A DNA stretch of 54,528 nucleotides from Streptomyces shenzhenensis (GTDB taxonomy: Bacteria > Actinomycetota > Actinomycetes > Streptomycetales > Streptomycetaceae), in assembly GCF_003688995.1 (NCBI RefSeq), contig NZ_PENI01000051.1:1-54528 (forward strand). The letters are read 5' to 3'. Below are positions 7,421-16,612 of this stretch, piece by piece. The position numbers and the translations under genes were made by a program. Under the pieces are notes generated by a model. That model saw only the letters and a program-made list of their open reading frames with translations, searched no databases and was not told the origin of the DNA. Each line of letters opens with the position of its first letter. Position 1 is the first letter of the stretch.

Positions 7421-8329
7421 GTGACGGGTACGGAGGCGGTGCCCGGCGCGGAGACCGCCGAGGCCGCCGAGGTCAGGGGGTTCTGGGAGCGGCTCGGGCT
7501 GCCGGGGCTCGTGGACGTGCACACGCACTTCATGCCCGAGCGGGTCCTGCACAAGGTCTGGGCGTACTTCGACGGGCTCGGCCCGCTCACCGGCGGCCTC
7601 GAATGGCCGATCACCTACCGCGCCGAGGAGGGGGAACGGGCCGCGCTGCTGCGCGAGTTCGGCGTACGGGCCTTCACGGCGATGCTGTATCCGCACAAGC
7701 CCGGCATGGCCCGCTGGCTCAACGGCTGGGCCGCCGGGTTCGCCGGCCGTACACCGGACTGTCTGCACACCGCGACCCTCTTCCCCGAGGAGGACGCCCC
7801 GGACTACGTCCGGCAGGCGCTCGACGAGGGCGCCCGGGTCTTCAAGGCGCATGTGCAGGTGGGCGCGTACGACCCGGCCGACGGACTCCTCGATCCGGTC
7901 TGGGGGCTGCTCGCCGAGGCCGGCGTCCCGGTGGTGATCCACTGCGGTTCCGGGCCCGCGCCCGGCAAGCACACCGGACCCGAGCCGATCGGGCGGGTGC
8001 TGGCCCGGCATCCGCGGCTGCGGCTGGTCGTCGCGCACCTCGGCATGCCCGAGTACGAGGACTTCCTCGCGCTGGCCGAGCGGTACCCGGAGGTACGGCT
8101 CGACACGACGATGGCGTTCACGGACTTCAGCGAGGGCTACGCGCCCTTCCCGCGGCGCGCCCTGACCCGCCTGGCCGACCTCGGCGACCGCGTCCTGCTC
8201 GGCTCCGACTTCCCCAACATTCCCTATCCGTACGTCCATCAGCTGCACGCGCTGGAGCGGCTCGGACTCGGCGACGCGTGGCTGCGGGCGGTGTGCCACG
8301 ACAACGCGGCGCGGCTGTTTCGAATCTGA
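7421..8329 (+). CDS. Amidohydrolase-family metal-dependent hydrolase
   Basis: The 302-residue TIM-barrel protein has the amidohydrolase-2 (ACMSD-like) layout: N-terminal VDVHTHFMPE (metal-binding HxH), FKAHVQVG, a central PVVIHCGSGP (His ligand), LVVAHLGMPEYEDF (His) and LLGSDFPNIPYPY (Asp). The substrate is unknown; relatives act as decarboxylases or hydrolases. GTG 7421 was chosen because a GGGGGAG Shine-Dalgarno precedes it by 8-9 nt. An overlapping 10-codon frame starting at ATG 7392 ends in TGA across the GTG and may be a leader. It lies 85 bp after DUF2797, possibly co-transcribed. Confidence 0.8.
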   Translation: MTGTEAVPGAETAEAAEVRGFWERLGLPGLVDVHTHFMPERVLHKVWAYFDGLGPLTGGLEWPITYRAEEGERAALLREFGVRAFTAMLYPHKPGMARWLNGWAAGFAGRTPDCLHTATLFPEEDAPDYVRQALDEGARVFKAHVQVGAYDPADGLLDPVWGLLAEAGVPVVIHCGSGPAPGKHTGPEPIGRVLARHPRLRLVVAHLGMPEYEDFLALAERYPEVRLDTTMAFTDFSEGYAPFPRRALTRLADLGDRVLLGSDFPNIPYPYVHQLHALERLGLGDAWLRAVCHDNAARLFRI

Positions 8330-8372
8330 GCCGAATCGGTGGCATCGGTGCAGGTCAGGAGCTTCCCAGGAG

Positions 8373-8439
8373 TTCCCTGAGTGGCGCCTGTGGGTTTCTC
8401 AGGGAAATCACAGATATCTGAAAGGGCGCTCTCAGAGGG
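8373..8439 (+). promoter_or_regulatory. Candidate operator of the two-component system
   Basis: Just upstream of the response-regulator start are a 9-bp inverted repeat (TTCCCTGAG at 8373-8381, CTCAGGGAA at 8398-8406) and three related direct units: TCTCAGGG at 8397, TCTGAAAGGG at 8417 and TCTCAGAGGG at 8430. OmpR-type regulators usually bind such tandem units, so autoregulation is likely but inferred. Confidence 0.5.
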
Positions 8440-8458
8440 TCCCGTAAGGGTGGCCACC

Positions 8459-9199
8459 ATGACCACGACCTCGCCCCAGGGGCGCACCGAACTGCTGAGG
8501 CCGGACGGGAGCCCCGTCCGAGTGCTTGTGGTGGACGACGAGCTGTCGATCACCGAACTGCTGAGCATGGCTCTGCGATACGAGGGCTGGCAGATCCGCA
8601 GTGCGGGTGACGGGCAGGGTGCCGTCCAGACCGCCCGTGAGTTCCGGCCCGACGCCGTCGTCCTTGACATGATGCTGCCCGACATGGACGGGCTGACCGT
8701 GTTGGGCCGGCTGCGCCGCGAACTGCCGGACGTACCGGTGCTGTTCCTGACCGCGAAGGACGCGGTGGAGGACCGGATCGCAGGGCTCACCGCGGGCGGC
8801 GACGACTATGTCACCAAGCCGTTCAGCCTGGAGGAGGTCGTCGCCCGGCTGCGCGGCCTGATCCGGCGGTCCGGCGCCGCCGACCGGCGCTCCGACTCCG
8901 TGCTGGTCGTCGGTGACCTCACCCTCGACGAGGACAGCCACGAGGTCTTCCGGGCCGGTGAGAACATCCACCTCACCGCCACCGAGTTCGAGCTGCTGCG
9001 CTTCCTCATGCGCAATCCGCGCCGCGTGCTGAGCAAGGCTCAGATACTGGACCGGGTGTGGTCCTACGACTTCGGCGGCCAGGCCAACGTGGTCGAGCTG
9101 TACATCTCGTACCTGCGCCGGAAGATCGACGCCGGGCGCGAGCCGATGATCCACACCCGGCGCGGCGCCGGTTACCTGATCAAGTCCGCCGTGTCATGA
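8459..9199 (+). CDS. OmpR/PhoB-family response regulator
   Basis: The 246-residue regulator has an N-terminal receiver domain (residues 22-135) with VVDDE acidic pocket, phospho-acceptor Asp70 (VVLDMMLPDMDG), Thr in FLTAKD and Lys in VTKPF. A C-terminal winged-helix domain follows (ATEFELLRFLMRNPRRVLSKAQIL, then VWSYDFGGQANVVELYISYLRRKID and RRGAGYLIK). It should be phosphorylated by the downstream kinase and control the operon and perhaps other surface genes. ATG 8459 is preceded by AAGGG. The TGA overlaps the kinase ATG by 4 nt, implying translational coupling. Confidence 0.93.
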   Translation: MTTTSPQGRTELLRPDGSPVRVLVVDDELSITELLSMALRYEGWQIRSAGDGQGAVQTAREFRPDAVVLDMMLPDMDGLTVLGRLRRELPDVPVLFLTAKDAVEDRIAGLTAGGDDYVTKPFSLEEVVARLRGLIRRSGAADRRSDSVLVVGDLTLDEDSHEVFRAGENIHLTATEFELLRFLMRNPRRVLSKAQILDRVWSYDFGGQANVVELYISYLRRKIDAGREPMIHTRRGAGYLIKSAVS

Positions 9200-10809
9200 G
9201 CGGCCGCCGACGGCCGCGTACGCAGCAGCGACGAGCAGGACAGCCGCGCACCCTGCGGACGCGGCTCGTCGTCGCATCCGTGGTGCTGATCGCCGTGGTC
9301 TGCGCGGTGATCGGCACCGTGACCACCCTGGCGCTGCGCTCGCACCTCTACCAGCAGCTCGACGGCCAGCTCACCGAGGTCGGGGCGCGCGCCTCCGGCA
9401 TGTTCGCCCCGCCGGGGCAGGGCAAGGGCGGCCCCGACCTGCAGAACGACCAGCAGGGCAAGGCGGTCGACCTGACCGATTTCGTCACCCGGGGCCCGCA
9501 GCCGCAGTACACGATCGCGGCCGAGGTGGAGAACGGCGTCGTCACCGAGGGCAAGGCCGGGCACAAGTCCGACCACACCCTCGACATGAGCGCGCAGGCG
9601 CTGACCGAGGCCCAGCTCGCGGCCCTCGGCGCCGTCTCCCGGGACAGCGGCAAGCACACCGTGGACATCCCCGGCCTCGGCAGCTACCGCGCGCAGTACG
9701 TGACCGGCCCCAACGGCAGCTACTACGTCGCCATACCGACCAAGGACACCGACGACAACATCAACACCCTGATCCTCGTCGAGGTCAGCGTCACCGCCGC
9801 CGGTCTGGTCGCCGCCGGAATCGCCGGCTACGTCCTGGTCGGCGTCGCCACCCGCCCGCTGCGCAAGGTCGCCGCCACCGCCACCCGGGTCTCCGAACTG
9901 CCCCTGCACACCGGCGAGGTGAACCTCAGCGAGCGCGTACCGGAGTCCGAGTGCGACCCGCACACCGAGGTCGGCCGGGTCGGCGTCGCGCTCAACCGGA
10001 TGCTCGACCATGTGCACGGCGCCCTGCACGCCCGCCAGCAGAGCGAGATGCGGGTACGGCAGTTCGTCGCGGACGCCAGCCACGAGCTGCGCACGCCGCT
10101 CGCCTCCATCCGCGGCTACGCCGAACTGACCCGGCGTGGCCGGGAACTGGTCGGCCCCGACACCCGGCACGCGCTCGGCCGCATCGAGTCCGAGGCGGGC
10201 CGGATGACGCTGCTCGTCGAGGATCTGCTGCTGCTCGCCCGGCTCGACGCGGGCCGGCCCCTGCAGTTCGAACAGACCGATCTCGTCCCGCTCGTCGTGG
10301 ACACCGTCAGCGACGCCCGCGCGGCCGGTATGGACCACACCTGGCGGCTCGATCTGCCCGACGAACCGGCCCTCGTGTCCGCGGACGCGGCCCGGCTGCA
10401 ACAGGTCCTGGTCAATCTGCTGGGCAACGCCCGCAACCACACCCCGCCCGGCACCACGGTCACGGCCCGCGTGCGGCGGCGCGGATCGTGGCTGTGCATC
10501 GATGTCGAGGACAACGGCCAGGGCATCCCGGCCCCTTTGCTGCCGCACGTGTTCGAACGGTTCGCGCGGGGCGACTCCGCGCGGTCGAGATCCACCGGGT
10601 CGACCGGTCTGGGCCTGGCCATCGTGCAGGCCGTAGCGACCGCGCACGGCGGTGCCGTCACCGTGGACAGCGTTCCCGGGCGCACGGTGTTCACCGTCCA
10701 CCTGCCCGCGCTCCACCCCGCGCTGCCCGTGCCGGCTCCCGAAACGAAGGGGCCTTCGCACTCACAGGCGCAGCACAGTGCCACCACATGGGCGGAACAG
10801 GGCGCCTGA
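9196..10809 (+). CDS. Membrane sensor histidine kinase
   Basis: The 537-residue kinase has TM1 at about 24-46, an extracellular sensor region of about 145 residues, TM2 at about 192-216, a HAMP linker (RPLRKVAATA...), the HisKA dimerisation box with FVADASHELRTPLA (His296), and an ATPase domain with N box NLLGNARNHT, G1 DNGQGI, F box HVFERFARGD and G2 GLGLAIV. The signal is unknown. The start overlaps the regulator stop (ATGA), and the next gene begins 13 nt after its own stop, so all four genes to 14805 are likely one transcript. Confidence 0.93.
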   Translation: MSGRRRPRTQQRRAGQPRTLRTRLVVASVVLIAVVCAVIGTVTTLALRSHLYQQLDGQLTEVGARASGMFAPPGQGKGGPDLQNDQQGKAVDLTDFVTRGPQPQYTIAAEVENGVVTEGKAGHKSDHTLDMSAQALTEAQLAALGAVSRDSGKHTVDIPGLGSYRAQYVTGPNGSYYVAIPTKDTDDNINTLILVEVSVTAAGLVAAGIAGYVLVGVATRPLRKVAATATRVSELPLHTGEVNLSERVPESECDPHTEVGRVGVALNRMLDHVHGALHARQQSEMRVRQFVADASHELRTPLASIRGYAELTRRGRELVGPDTRHALGRIESEAGRMTLLVEDLLLLARLDAGRPLQFEQTDLVPLVVDTVSDARAAGMDHTWRLDLPDEPALVSADAARLQQVLVNLLGNARNHTPPGTTVTARVRRRGSWLCIDVEDNGQGIPAPLLPHVFERFARGDSARSRSTGSTGLGLAIVQAVATAHGGAVTVDSVPGRTVFTVHLPALHPALPVPAPETKGPSHSQAQHSATTWAEQGA

Positions 10810-10822
10810 CAACAGTCGGAGC

Positions 10823-12598
10823 ATGCGAACCGACTCTTCTCCCGGCACCCTGCCGGCGCGGGAGCACCTCCCGGCCGGCGACGCCGGTACGCCTGTCCTG
10901 GACGTAGTGATCCCCGTCTACAACGAGGAGAAGGACCTGGGGCCCTGTGTGCTCAGACTTCATGAGCACCTCACGCGGACCTTCCCGTACGCGTTCCGCA
11001 TCACGATCGCGGACAACGCGTCCACGGACAGCACCCCGCAGGTGGCGGCCGGTCTTGCGGCGCGGCTCCCCGGGGTCGTCGACTTCCGGCTTGAGCAGAA
11101 GGGCCGCGGGCGCGCCCTGCGGGCCGTGTGGTCCGCCTCGGACGCCCCGGTCCTCGCGTACATGGACGTCGACCTGTCCACCGACCTCAACGCGCTGCTG
11201 CCGCTGGTGGCCCCGCTGATCTCGGGCCACTCCGACCTCGCGATCGGCTCCCGGCTCAGCCACTCGTCGCGGGTGGTGCGCGGCGCCAAGCGGGAGTTCA
11301 TCAGCCGCTCGTACAACCTGATCCTGCGCGGCTCGCTGCAGGCCCGCTTCTCGGACGCGCAGTGCGGCTTCAAGGCGATCCGGCGTGATGTCGCCCAGGT
11401 GCTGCTGCCGCTGGTGGAGGACACCGGCTGGTTCTTCGACACCGAGATGCTGGTGCTCGCCGAGCGGGCCGGGCTGCGCATCCACGAGGTGCCGGTCGAC
11501 TGGGTCGACGACCCGGACTCGACGGTGCACATCGTGCGGACGGCGACCGACGACCTCAAGGGGGTGTGGCGGGTGGGCAGGGCACTGGCCACCGGTTCGC
11601 TGTCGCTGGACCGGCTCACCCGGCCGTTCGGCGACGACCCCCGCGACCGGGAGATCCAGGACGTGCCGAAGGGGCTGGCCCGCCAGCTCGTCGGGTTCTG
11701 CGTGGTCGGCGGCCTGTCGACCCTCTTCTACCTGCTCCTCTACAGCGTCTTCCGGCAGTTCGCCGGCTCCCAGGTGGCCAACGCGCTCGCCCTGCTGGTC
11801 TCGGCCGTCGCCAATACGGCGGCCAACCGGCGGCTGACCTTCGGGGTGCGCGGTCGCGGCGGCGCCGTCCGGCACCAGGCGCAGGGCCTGGTCGTCTTCG
11901 GTATCGGACTCGCCCTGACCAGCGGCTCGCTCGCCGCCCTGGACGCGGCCACCAGCAGCCCCGCGCACTCCACCGAGCTGGCGGTGCTGATCGCCGCCAA
12001 CCTCGCGGCGACGGTGCTGCGTTTCCTGCTCTTCCGCGCGTGGGTGTTCCCGGACCGGCGGGAGAGCGGCTCCGAGTCCGGCCATGAGTCCGCCCGCGGA
12101 TCGACGGTCGTGGCGGCCCACCACCCGGCCCACCTGGGCTCTCCCGGTTCGTACGAGCCCTCCGGGTATCCGGCCCACCTGGGCTCCGTGGCCCCGCACC
12201 AGCCTTCCGCGTACCCGGTCCACCCGGACTCTCCCGGCCCGCACCAGCCCTCCGGGTATCCGGCGCACTCGGGCTCCGCGGCCCCGCACCAGCCTTCCGC
12301 GTACCCGGTCCGTCCGGGTTCTCCCGGCTCGCACCCGGGCTCCGCCGGCCGCCTCGATCCGGGACCCCAGCCGCCCCGGCCGAGCGCCCCGCTGCCGCGG
12401 CGCCCCGCGCCGCACCCGCCGCACCCGCCGCACCCGCCGCACCCGCAGCACCCGCAGCACTCGCAGCACCCGCAGCATCCGCAGCACCCGACCACCCAGT
12501 TCCACGCCGACGAGGCCGTGGACGGCACCTGGAGGGACGCCACCGTGCGACTGCAGCCGGTACGCCCTCACGACACCGACCCGGGGGACCCCCGATGA
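10823..12598 (+). CDS. GT2 polyprenyl-phosphate glycosyltransferase fused to GtrA-like domain
   Basis: The 591-residue protein has a GT-A domain (residues about 25-270) like dolichol-phosphate mannose synthase: DVVIPVYNEEKDL, NASTDSTP, the DxD-type MDVDLSTDLN and QCGFKAIRRD. A GtrA-like four-helix membrane domain follows (about 285-415: LVGFCVVGGLSTLFYLLLY ... FLLFRAWVF). The last 170 residues are a repetitive Pro/Ser/His-rich tail with repeats of the type PSGYPAHLGS/PSAYPVHPDS and then a run of PHPPHPPHPQHPQH. It probably loads a sugar on polyprenyl phosphate for the GT39 enzyme encoded next, whose start overlaps its stop by 4 nt (ATGA). ATG 10823 follows CGGAGC. Confidence 0.9.
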   Translation: MRTDSSPGTLPAREHLPAGDAGTPVLDVVIPVYNEEKDLGPCVLRLHEHLTRTFPYAFRITIADNASTDSTPQVAAGLAARLPGVVDFRLEQKGRGRALRAVWSASDAPVLAYMDVDLSTDLNALLPLVAPLISGHSDLAIGSRLSHSSRVVRGAKREFISRSYNLILRGSLQARFSDAQCGFKAIRRDVAQVLLPLVEDTGWFFDTEMLVLAERAGLRIHEVPVDWVDDPDSTVHIVRTATDDLKGVWRVGRALATGSLSLDRLTRPFGDDPRDREIQDVPKGLARQLVGFCVVGGLSTLFYLLLYSVFRQFAGSQVANALALLVSAVANTAANRRLTFGVRGRGGAVRHQAQGLVVFGIGLALTSGSLAALDAATSSPAHSTELAVLIAANLAATVLRFLLFRAWVFPDRRESGSESGHESARGSTVVAAHHPAHLGSPGSYEPSGYPAHLGSVAPHQPSAYPVHPDSPGPHQPSGYPAHSGSAAPHQPSAYPVRPGSPGSHPGSAGRLDPGPQPPRPSAPLPRRPAPHPPHPPHPPHPQHPQHSQHPQHPQHPTTQFHADEAVDGTWRDATVRLQPVRPHDTDPGDPR

Positions 12599-14805
12599 CC
12601 ACCCACTACGATCAGCCGACCGACCGGACCGAACCCGGCCCCTGGGGCCCGCCGCACACCGCTCCCCCGCCGCGGGACCCGGCCACGGCCCCCGCCCCCG
12701 AGCCGGGCGAGCCCAAGCCTCCCTTCGCCCGCAGACTGTGGCGCGGACGTCCGCAGGACCCCCGCTGGGCGCGCCCGGCCTTCCTCGGCCTGCTGCTCGC
12801 CACCGCGCTGCTGTACCTGTACAACCTGAGCGCCTCCGGCTACGCCAACTCCTTCTACTCGGCGGCCGTTCAGGCGGGCAGCACGTCCTGGAAGGCGTTC
12901 TTCTTCGGCTCGTTGGACGCGGGCAACGCCATCACCGTCGACAAGCCCTCGGCCTTCCTGTGGCCGATGGAGCTGTCGGTGCGGATATTCGGCCTGAACT
13001 CGTGGGCGATCCTCGCCCCCGAGGTGCTGATGGGCGTCGGCACCGTCGCCGTCGTCTACGCCGCGGTGCGGCGCCGGTTCAGCCCGGTGGCCGGTCTGAT
13101 CGCGGGCGCGGTGCTCGCGCTCACCCCGGTCGCGGCGCTGATGTTCCGGTTCAACAACCCGGACGCGATGCTGGCCCTGCTGATGGCGCTGGCCTGCTAC
13201 TTCGTGATGCGTGCCGTGGAGGACGGGCGGACCCGGTGGCTGGTGTGGGCGGGCGTCGCGGTCGGCTTCGCCTTCCTCGCCAAGACGCTGCAGGCCTTTG
13301 TGATCCTGCCGCCACTGGCGGTCGTGTACGCGGTCTGCGCGCCGGTGCGGCTGCGCAGGAGGTTCGTCCAACTGGCCCTCGCCACGGCGGCGATGGTCGT
13401 CGCGGGCGGCTGGTGGGTGGCGATCGTGGAGCTGTGGCCCGCCTCGTCCCGCCCGTACATCGGCGGCTCGCAGAACAACTCCTTCCTCGAGCTGACCTTC
13501 GGCTACAACGGCCTCGGGCGGCTGAACGGTGAGGAGACCGGCAGCGTCGGCGGCGGTGGTGGCGGCGCCGGCGGCGGCTGGGGCGAGACCGGCTGGGACC
13601 GGATGTTCAACACCGAGATCGGCGGCCAGATCTCGTGGCTGATCCCGGCCGCGCTGATCCTGCTCGGGGCCGGCCTGTGGGCCACCCGGCGGGCCCGGCG
13701 CGCCTCGGCGACCCGGGCCGCGTTCCTGGTGTGGGGCGGCTCGCTGCTGATGACCATGATCGTCTTCAGCTACATGGCGGGCATCTTCCACCAGTACTAC
13801 ACGGTCGCCCTCGCCCCCTACCTCGCGGCCGTGATCGGCATGGGCGCCGGTCTGCTGTGGGAGCGGCGGGCCGAGACCTGGGCGTCGCTCGCTCTCGCGG
13901 CCTCCGTGGTGGCCTCGGCCGCCTGGGGCTATGTCCTGCTCAACCGCACCCCGGACTATCTGCCCTGGCTGCGCTGGCTGGTCCTGATCGGCGGTCTGGC
14001 CGCCGCGCTCGGCCTGGTCTTCGCGGGCCGGGCGCCGCGCCGGCTGGCCCTCGGGGCGGCGGCCGTGGGCCTCATCGCCGCGCTGGCCGGGCCGACCGCG
14101 TACACCCTGAGCACGGTCGGCTCCGCGCACACCGGCTCCATTCCGACGGCCGGTCCGGCGGGCGCGAGCATGATGGGCTTCGGCGGTGGCCGTCCCGGCG
14201 GCGGCGGTGCGGCCGGCGGCTTCGGCGGCGGCATGCCGGGCCAGAACCAGCAGAACGGCACCGGCGGTACGCAGGGCGGCCAGGGGCAGCAGAACGGCAA
14301 CGGCGGCCTCCCCGGCGGCGGCACCGGTGGCTTCCCGGGCGGCGGCATGCCCGGTCAGAACCAGCAGAACGGCAACGGCTTCCCGGGTGCCGGCGAGGGC
14401 GGCGGGACGGCCGGCGGTGGCGCCGGCGGTCTGCTCAACGGTGCCACGGTCGGTGCCGAGGCCAAGAAGCTGCTGGAGGCGGACGCCGGGAAGTACACCT
14501 GGGTCGCCGCGTCCATCGGCTCCCAGAACGCCGCGAGCTACCAACTGGCCACCGGTGAGCCGGTGATGGCGATCGGCGGCTTCAACGGCACCGACCCGTC
14601 CCCGACGCTGGCGCAGTTCAAGCAGTACGTGGCGGACGGGAAGATCCACTACTTCATCGCCGGCGGCGGTATGGGCGGTGGCATGGGCGGCAGCGACAGC
14701 GGTACGGCGTCCCAGATCACCTCGTGGGTCGAGAGCAACTTCAAGAAGGTGACGGTCGGTTCGGCCACCTTCTACGACCTCACGCAGCAGTCGAGCGACA
14801 GCTGA
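12595..14805 (+). CDS. GT39 ArnT/PMT-like (YkcB-type) membrane glycosyltransferase
   Basis: The 736-residue integral membrane protein resembles Bacillus YkcB and the PMT_2 family. Early loop residues include AITVDKPSAFLWPMELS, the DKP motif where family members carry a catalytic Asp. About eleven hydrophobic helices span residues 60-510. A Gly-rich, Asn/Gln-rich extracellular linker (about 525-625, GGMPGQNQQNG repeats) leads to a globular C-terminal domain (AKKLLEADAGKYTWVAAS ... FYDLTQQSSDS). It likely takes a lipid-linked sugar made by the upstream GT2 protein and transfers it to a surface acceptor. A hairpin terminator follows directly. Confidence 0.88.
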   Translation: MTTHYDQPTDRTEPGPWGPPHTAPPPRDPATAPAPEPGEPKPPFARRLWRGRPQDPRWARPAFLGLLLATALLYLYNLSASGYANSFYSAAVQAGSTSWKAFFFGSLDAGNAITVDKPSAFLWPMELSVRIFGLNSWAILAPEVLMGVGTVAVVYAAVRRRFSPVAGLIAGAVLALTPVAALMFRFNNPDAMLALLMALACYFVMRAVEDGRTRWLVWAGVAVGFAFLAKTLQAFVILPPLAVVYAVCAPVRLRRRFVQLALATAAMVVAGGWWVAIVELWPASSRPYIGGSQNNSFLELTFGYNGLGRLNGEETGSVGGGGGGAGGGWGETGWDRMFNTEIGGQISWLIPAALILLGAGLWATRRARRASATRAAFLVWGGSLLMTMIVFSYMAGIFHQYYTVALAPYLAAVIGMGAGLLWERRAETWASLALAASVVASAAWGYVLLNRTPDYLPWLRWLVLIGGLAAALGLVFAGRAPRRLALGAAAVGLIAALAGPTAYTLSTVGSAHTGSIPTAGPAGASMMGFGGGRPGGGGAAGGFGGGMPGQNQQNGTGGTQGGQGQQNGNGGLPGGGTGGFPGGGMPGQNQQNGNGFPGAGEGGGTAGGGAGGLLNGATVGAEAKKLLEADAGKYTWVAASIGSQNAASYQLATGEPVMAIGGFNGTDPSPTLAQFKQYVADGKIHYFIAGGGMGGGMGGSDSGTASQITSWVESNFKKVTVGSATFYDLTQQSSDS

Positions 14806-14818
14806 GGATCCGCCGGGC

Positions 14819-14854
14819 GGGGCGGGGCGGTGACCACGGTCACCACCCCGCCCC
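14819..14854 (+). terminator. GC-rich hairpin after the glycosyltransferase operon
   Basis: A stem of 16 pairs with one mismatch (left arm beginning GGGGCGGGG, right arm ending CCCCGCCCC, GGTGACC/GGTCACC at the tip) lies 14 nt after the GT39 stop. There is no U-run, as is common for Streptomyces terminators. Confidence 0.7.
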
Positions 14855-14890
14855 GTTGCCCGTTGTACGCCGTAAAGGAGCTGATCTACG

Positions 14891-15283
14891 GTGTACAACA
14901 TGCCGATTCCGTCGGGCCCGCAGATGGCGGCGGGACTGGTGTCCATCGCCGGGCCGGCTTTCGGCGGTTACGCCGGCACCCTGCTCGGGCTGCCGCTGAT
15001 CGGCGGCGGCTGCGCGCTCGCCAACCCGGCGCTGGCGCACGCCATCATGAGCGCGATCCAGCCGGCCGAGGTGGGGGTCGGCGCCTGGATCAACGGGACG
15101 CTCGCGGAGTTCGGCAACGGGCTCGGGGGCGCGGTGCTCGGCGCGGTTCTCACCTCCCGGGCCGCCCCGGACGGGCCGGCCTCGGGGCTGGCGGCGGGTC
15201 AACTCTTCGGTGCGGTGAAGGTGTTGGCCGGCGGGCCGGCGGCCGGGGCGCTGCTGCGGCGGGCGGGGAAGGCGCTCGCCTGA
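14891..15283 (+). CDS. Small hydrophobic protein, unknown
   Basis: The 130-residue protein is rich in Gly and Ala with several weakly hydrophobic segments (AAGLVSIAGPAFGGYAGTLL, LGLPLIGGGCALANPALA, GGAVLGAVLTS, AAGALLRRAGKALA). It may be a small membrane protein. GTG 14891 follows AAGGAG at a distance of about 10 nt; an ATG nine bases further in is an alternative start. It lies alone between the operon terminator and a TetR gene. I recognise no family. Confidence 0.6.
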   Translation: MYNMPIPSGPQMAAGLVSIAGPAFGGYAGTLLGLPLIGGGCALANPALAHAIMSAIQPAEVGVGAWINGTLAEFGNGLGGAVLGAVLTSRAAPDGPASGLAAGQLFGAVKVLAGGPAAGALLRRAGKALA

Positions 15284-15401
15284 CGGTTCGGGGGCGCGCG
15301 GTGATGCGGACGCGGGGTGATCGCGGGGGTTCTCCGCGGCCCTCGCGGGCCTAGCATCGTCGCATTGTCGTAGGTGGTCGGAGATCCAGGAAGGTGCGTC
15401 G

Positions 15402-16175
15402 ATGGCGGAGGGGGCCGGACGGGCGGCGCGTACCAGTGTCTGGCTGGAGGGGAAGACCCGCCGTGGCGGGCGCGGCGGCGGGCAGCCCTCCGGCCTGGAC
15501 CGGGAGCGGATCACCGAGGTGACCGTGCGGCTGCTGGACGCGGAGGGGCTGGCCGGGTTCTCCATGCGGCGGCTGGCCGCCGAGCTGAGCGTCACCGCGA
15601 TGTCCGTGTACTGGTACGTCGACACCAAGGACGACCTGCTCGAACTCGCCCTGGACGCGGCCTTCGGCGAACTGCGGCTGCCCGGACCCGAGGACGCGGG
15701 CGAGGACTGGCGGGACCAACTGCGGGCGCTGGCCGGGGAGTACCGCTCGCTGCTGGTGCGGCACCCTTGGCTGTCCCCGCTGGCCGGCCGCTATCTCAAC
15801 ATCGGCCCGAACTCGCTCGCCTTCTCGGGCCGGGTGCAGCAGGTCGTGCGCCGCTCCGGGCTGCCCGCGCACGGCATCATGGGCGCCATCGCGGCCGTCT
15901 TCCAGTTCGTGTACGGCTACGGCACGATCGAGGGCCGCTTCGCGGCCAGGGTCGCGGCGACCGGTATGACCCCGGACGAGTACCACCGCACCGCCATGAC
16001 CGCGGTGACCGCGGCCCCGCAGGCCGCCGAGGCGATGAAGGAGTCCAGGGACATCATGGAGACGCGCAGCGGCGAAACGGTCGAGGACATGCTGGAACGG
16101 GACTTCACCTTCGCCCTGGACCTCCTGATCGCGGGAATCGAGGAAATGGTCCGCAGACCCACGACCGAGCGGTAG
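15402..16175 (+). CDS. TetR/AcrR-family transcriptional regulator
   Basis: The 257-residue protein has an N-terminal helix-turn-helix domain (about residues 32-80): ITEVTVRLLDAEGLAGFSMRRLAAEL followed by VTAMSVYWYVDTKDDLLELALD, a typical TetR recognition helix. The C-terminal ligand-binding region resembles the TetR_C group seen with tetracycline-type regulators (RHPWLSPLAGRYLNIGPN, AVFQFVYGYGTIEGRF). An extra 30-residue basic N-terminal extension precedes the DNA-binding domain. The target is not evident; the adjacent gene upstream is unrelated and the downstream genes are on the opposite strand. Confidence 0.88.
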   Translation: MAEGAGRAARTSVWLEGKTRRGGRGGGQPSGLDRERITEVTVRLLDAEGLAGFSMRRLAAELSVTAMSVYWYVDTKDDLLELALDAAFGELRLPGPEDAGEDWRDQLRALAGEYRSLLVRHPWLSPLAGRYLNIGPNSLAFSGRVQQVVRRSGLPAHGIMGAIAAVFQFVYGYGTIEGRFAARVAATGMTPDEYHRTAMTAVTAAPQAAEAMKESRDIMETRSGETVEDMLERDFTFALDLLIAGIEEMVRRPTTER

Positions 16176-16612
16176 CCATCCGGCGGTGAACCGGCCCACG
16201 GCCCCTGCGAATACGCCGTCAGCGCCGGGGTGACGCAAGCCGGTCGCGGGTCTCGCCGGGTCCGGCGCCGCACGGGCCACCCCGGCTGTGCCGTGAGCAG
16301 CAAGGTGGTGCCCGGGCTGCGGCGGGTGCATCTTGCTTGGGCAGGCGGGCCGCGGGTGGCCGCTGGGCCGGGCGGGGGCGAGCGTGCTGGGCCGCCCCCG
16401 GCCGCGCGCTCCGTCGCCCCGGCGCGCGCTCCTCGGTGTGGGTCGGCCGGTTTCGGCCGGGCCGGGTGAACATGCCGTACGGCCGCCCCGGTCGTGCGCT
16501 CCTCAGTGTGCGTCGGCCGTGCGCCTCGCCGGGGGCGGTTCTGTTCGGTCAGGGTGGCCGGGGACGAGTACTTCTGCTCGGCGTGAGCCGGACGGCGTCT
16601 GTCCCGGTGGGG
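16176..16612. other. Intergenic region with decayed tandem repeats
   Basis: No gene is supported. Two diverged copies of a unit around GCGCTCCTCGGTGTGGGTCGG (about 16426 and 16496) and two of a GTTCTGTTCGGTCAGG-like unit (about 16545 and 16616) suggest an old local duplication. Both flanking genes point into this region. Confidence 0.45.

Noticed and set aside
12415..12490. CRISPR-like short repeats (CACCCGCCG units).
   Set aside because: Units are contiguous without spacers and lie inside a coding frame giving a His-Pro tail.
12568..14946. A 792-codon minus-strand frame opposite the GT39 gene.
   Set aside because: Shadow of the plus-strand membrane protein; no start signal and low-complexity product.
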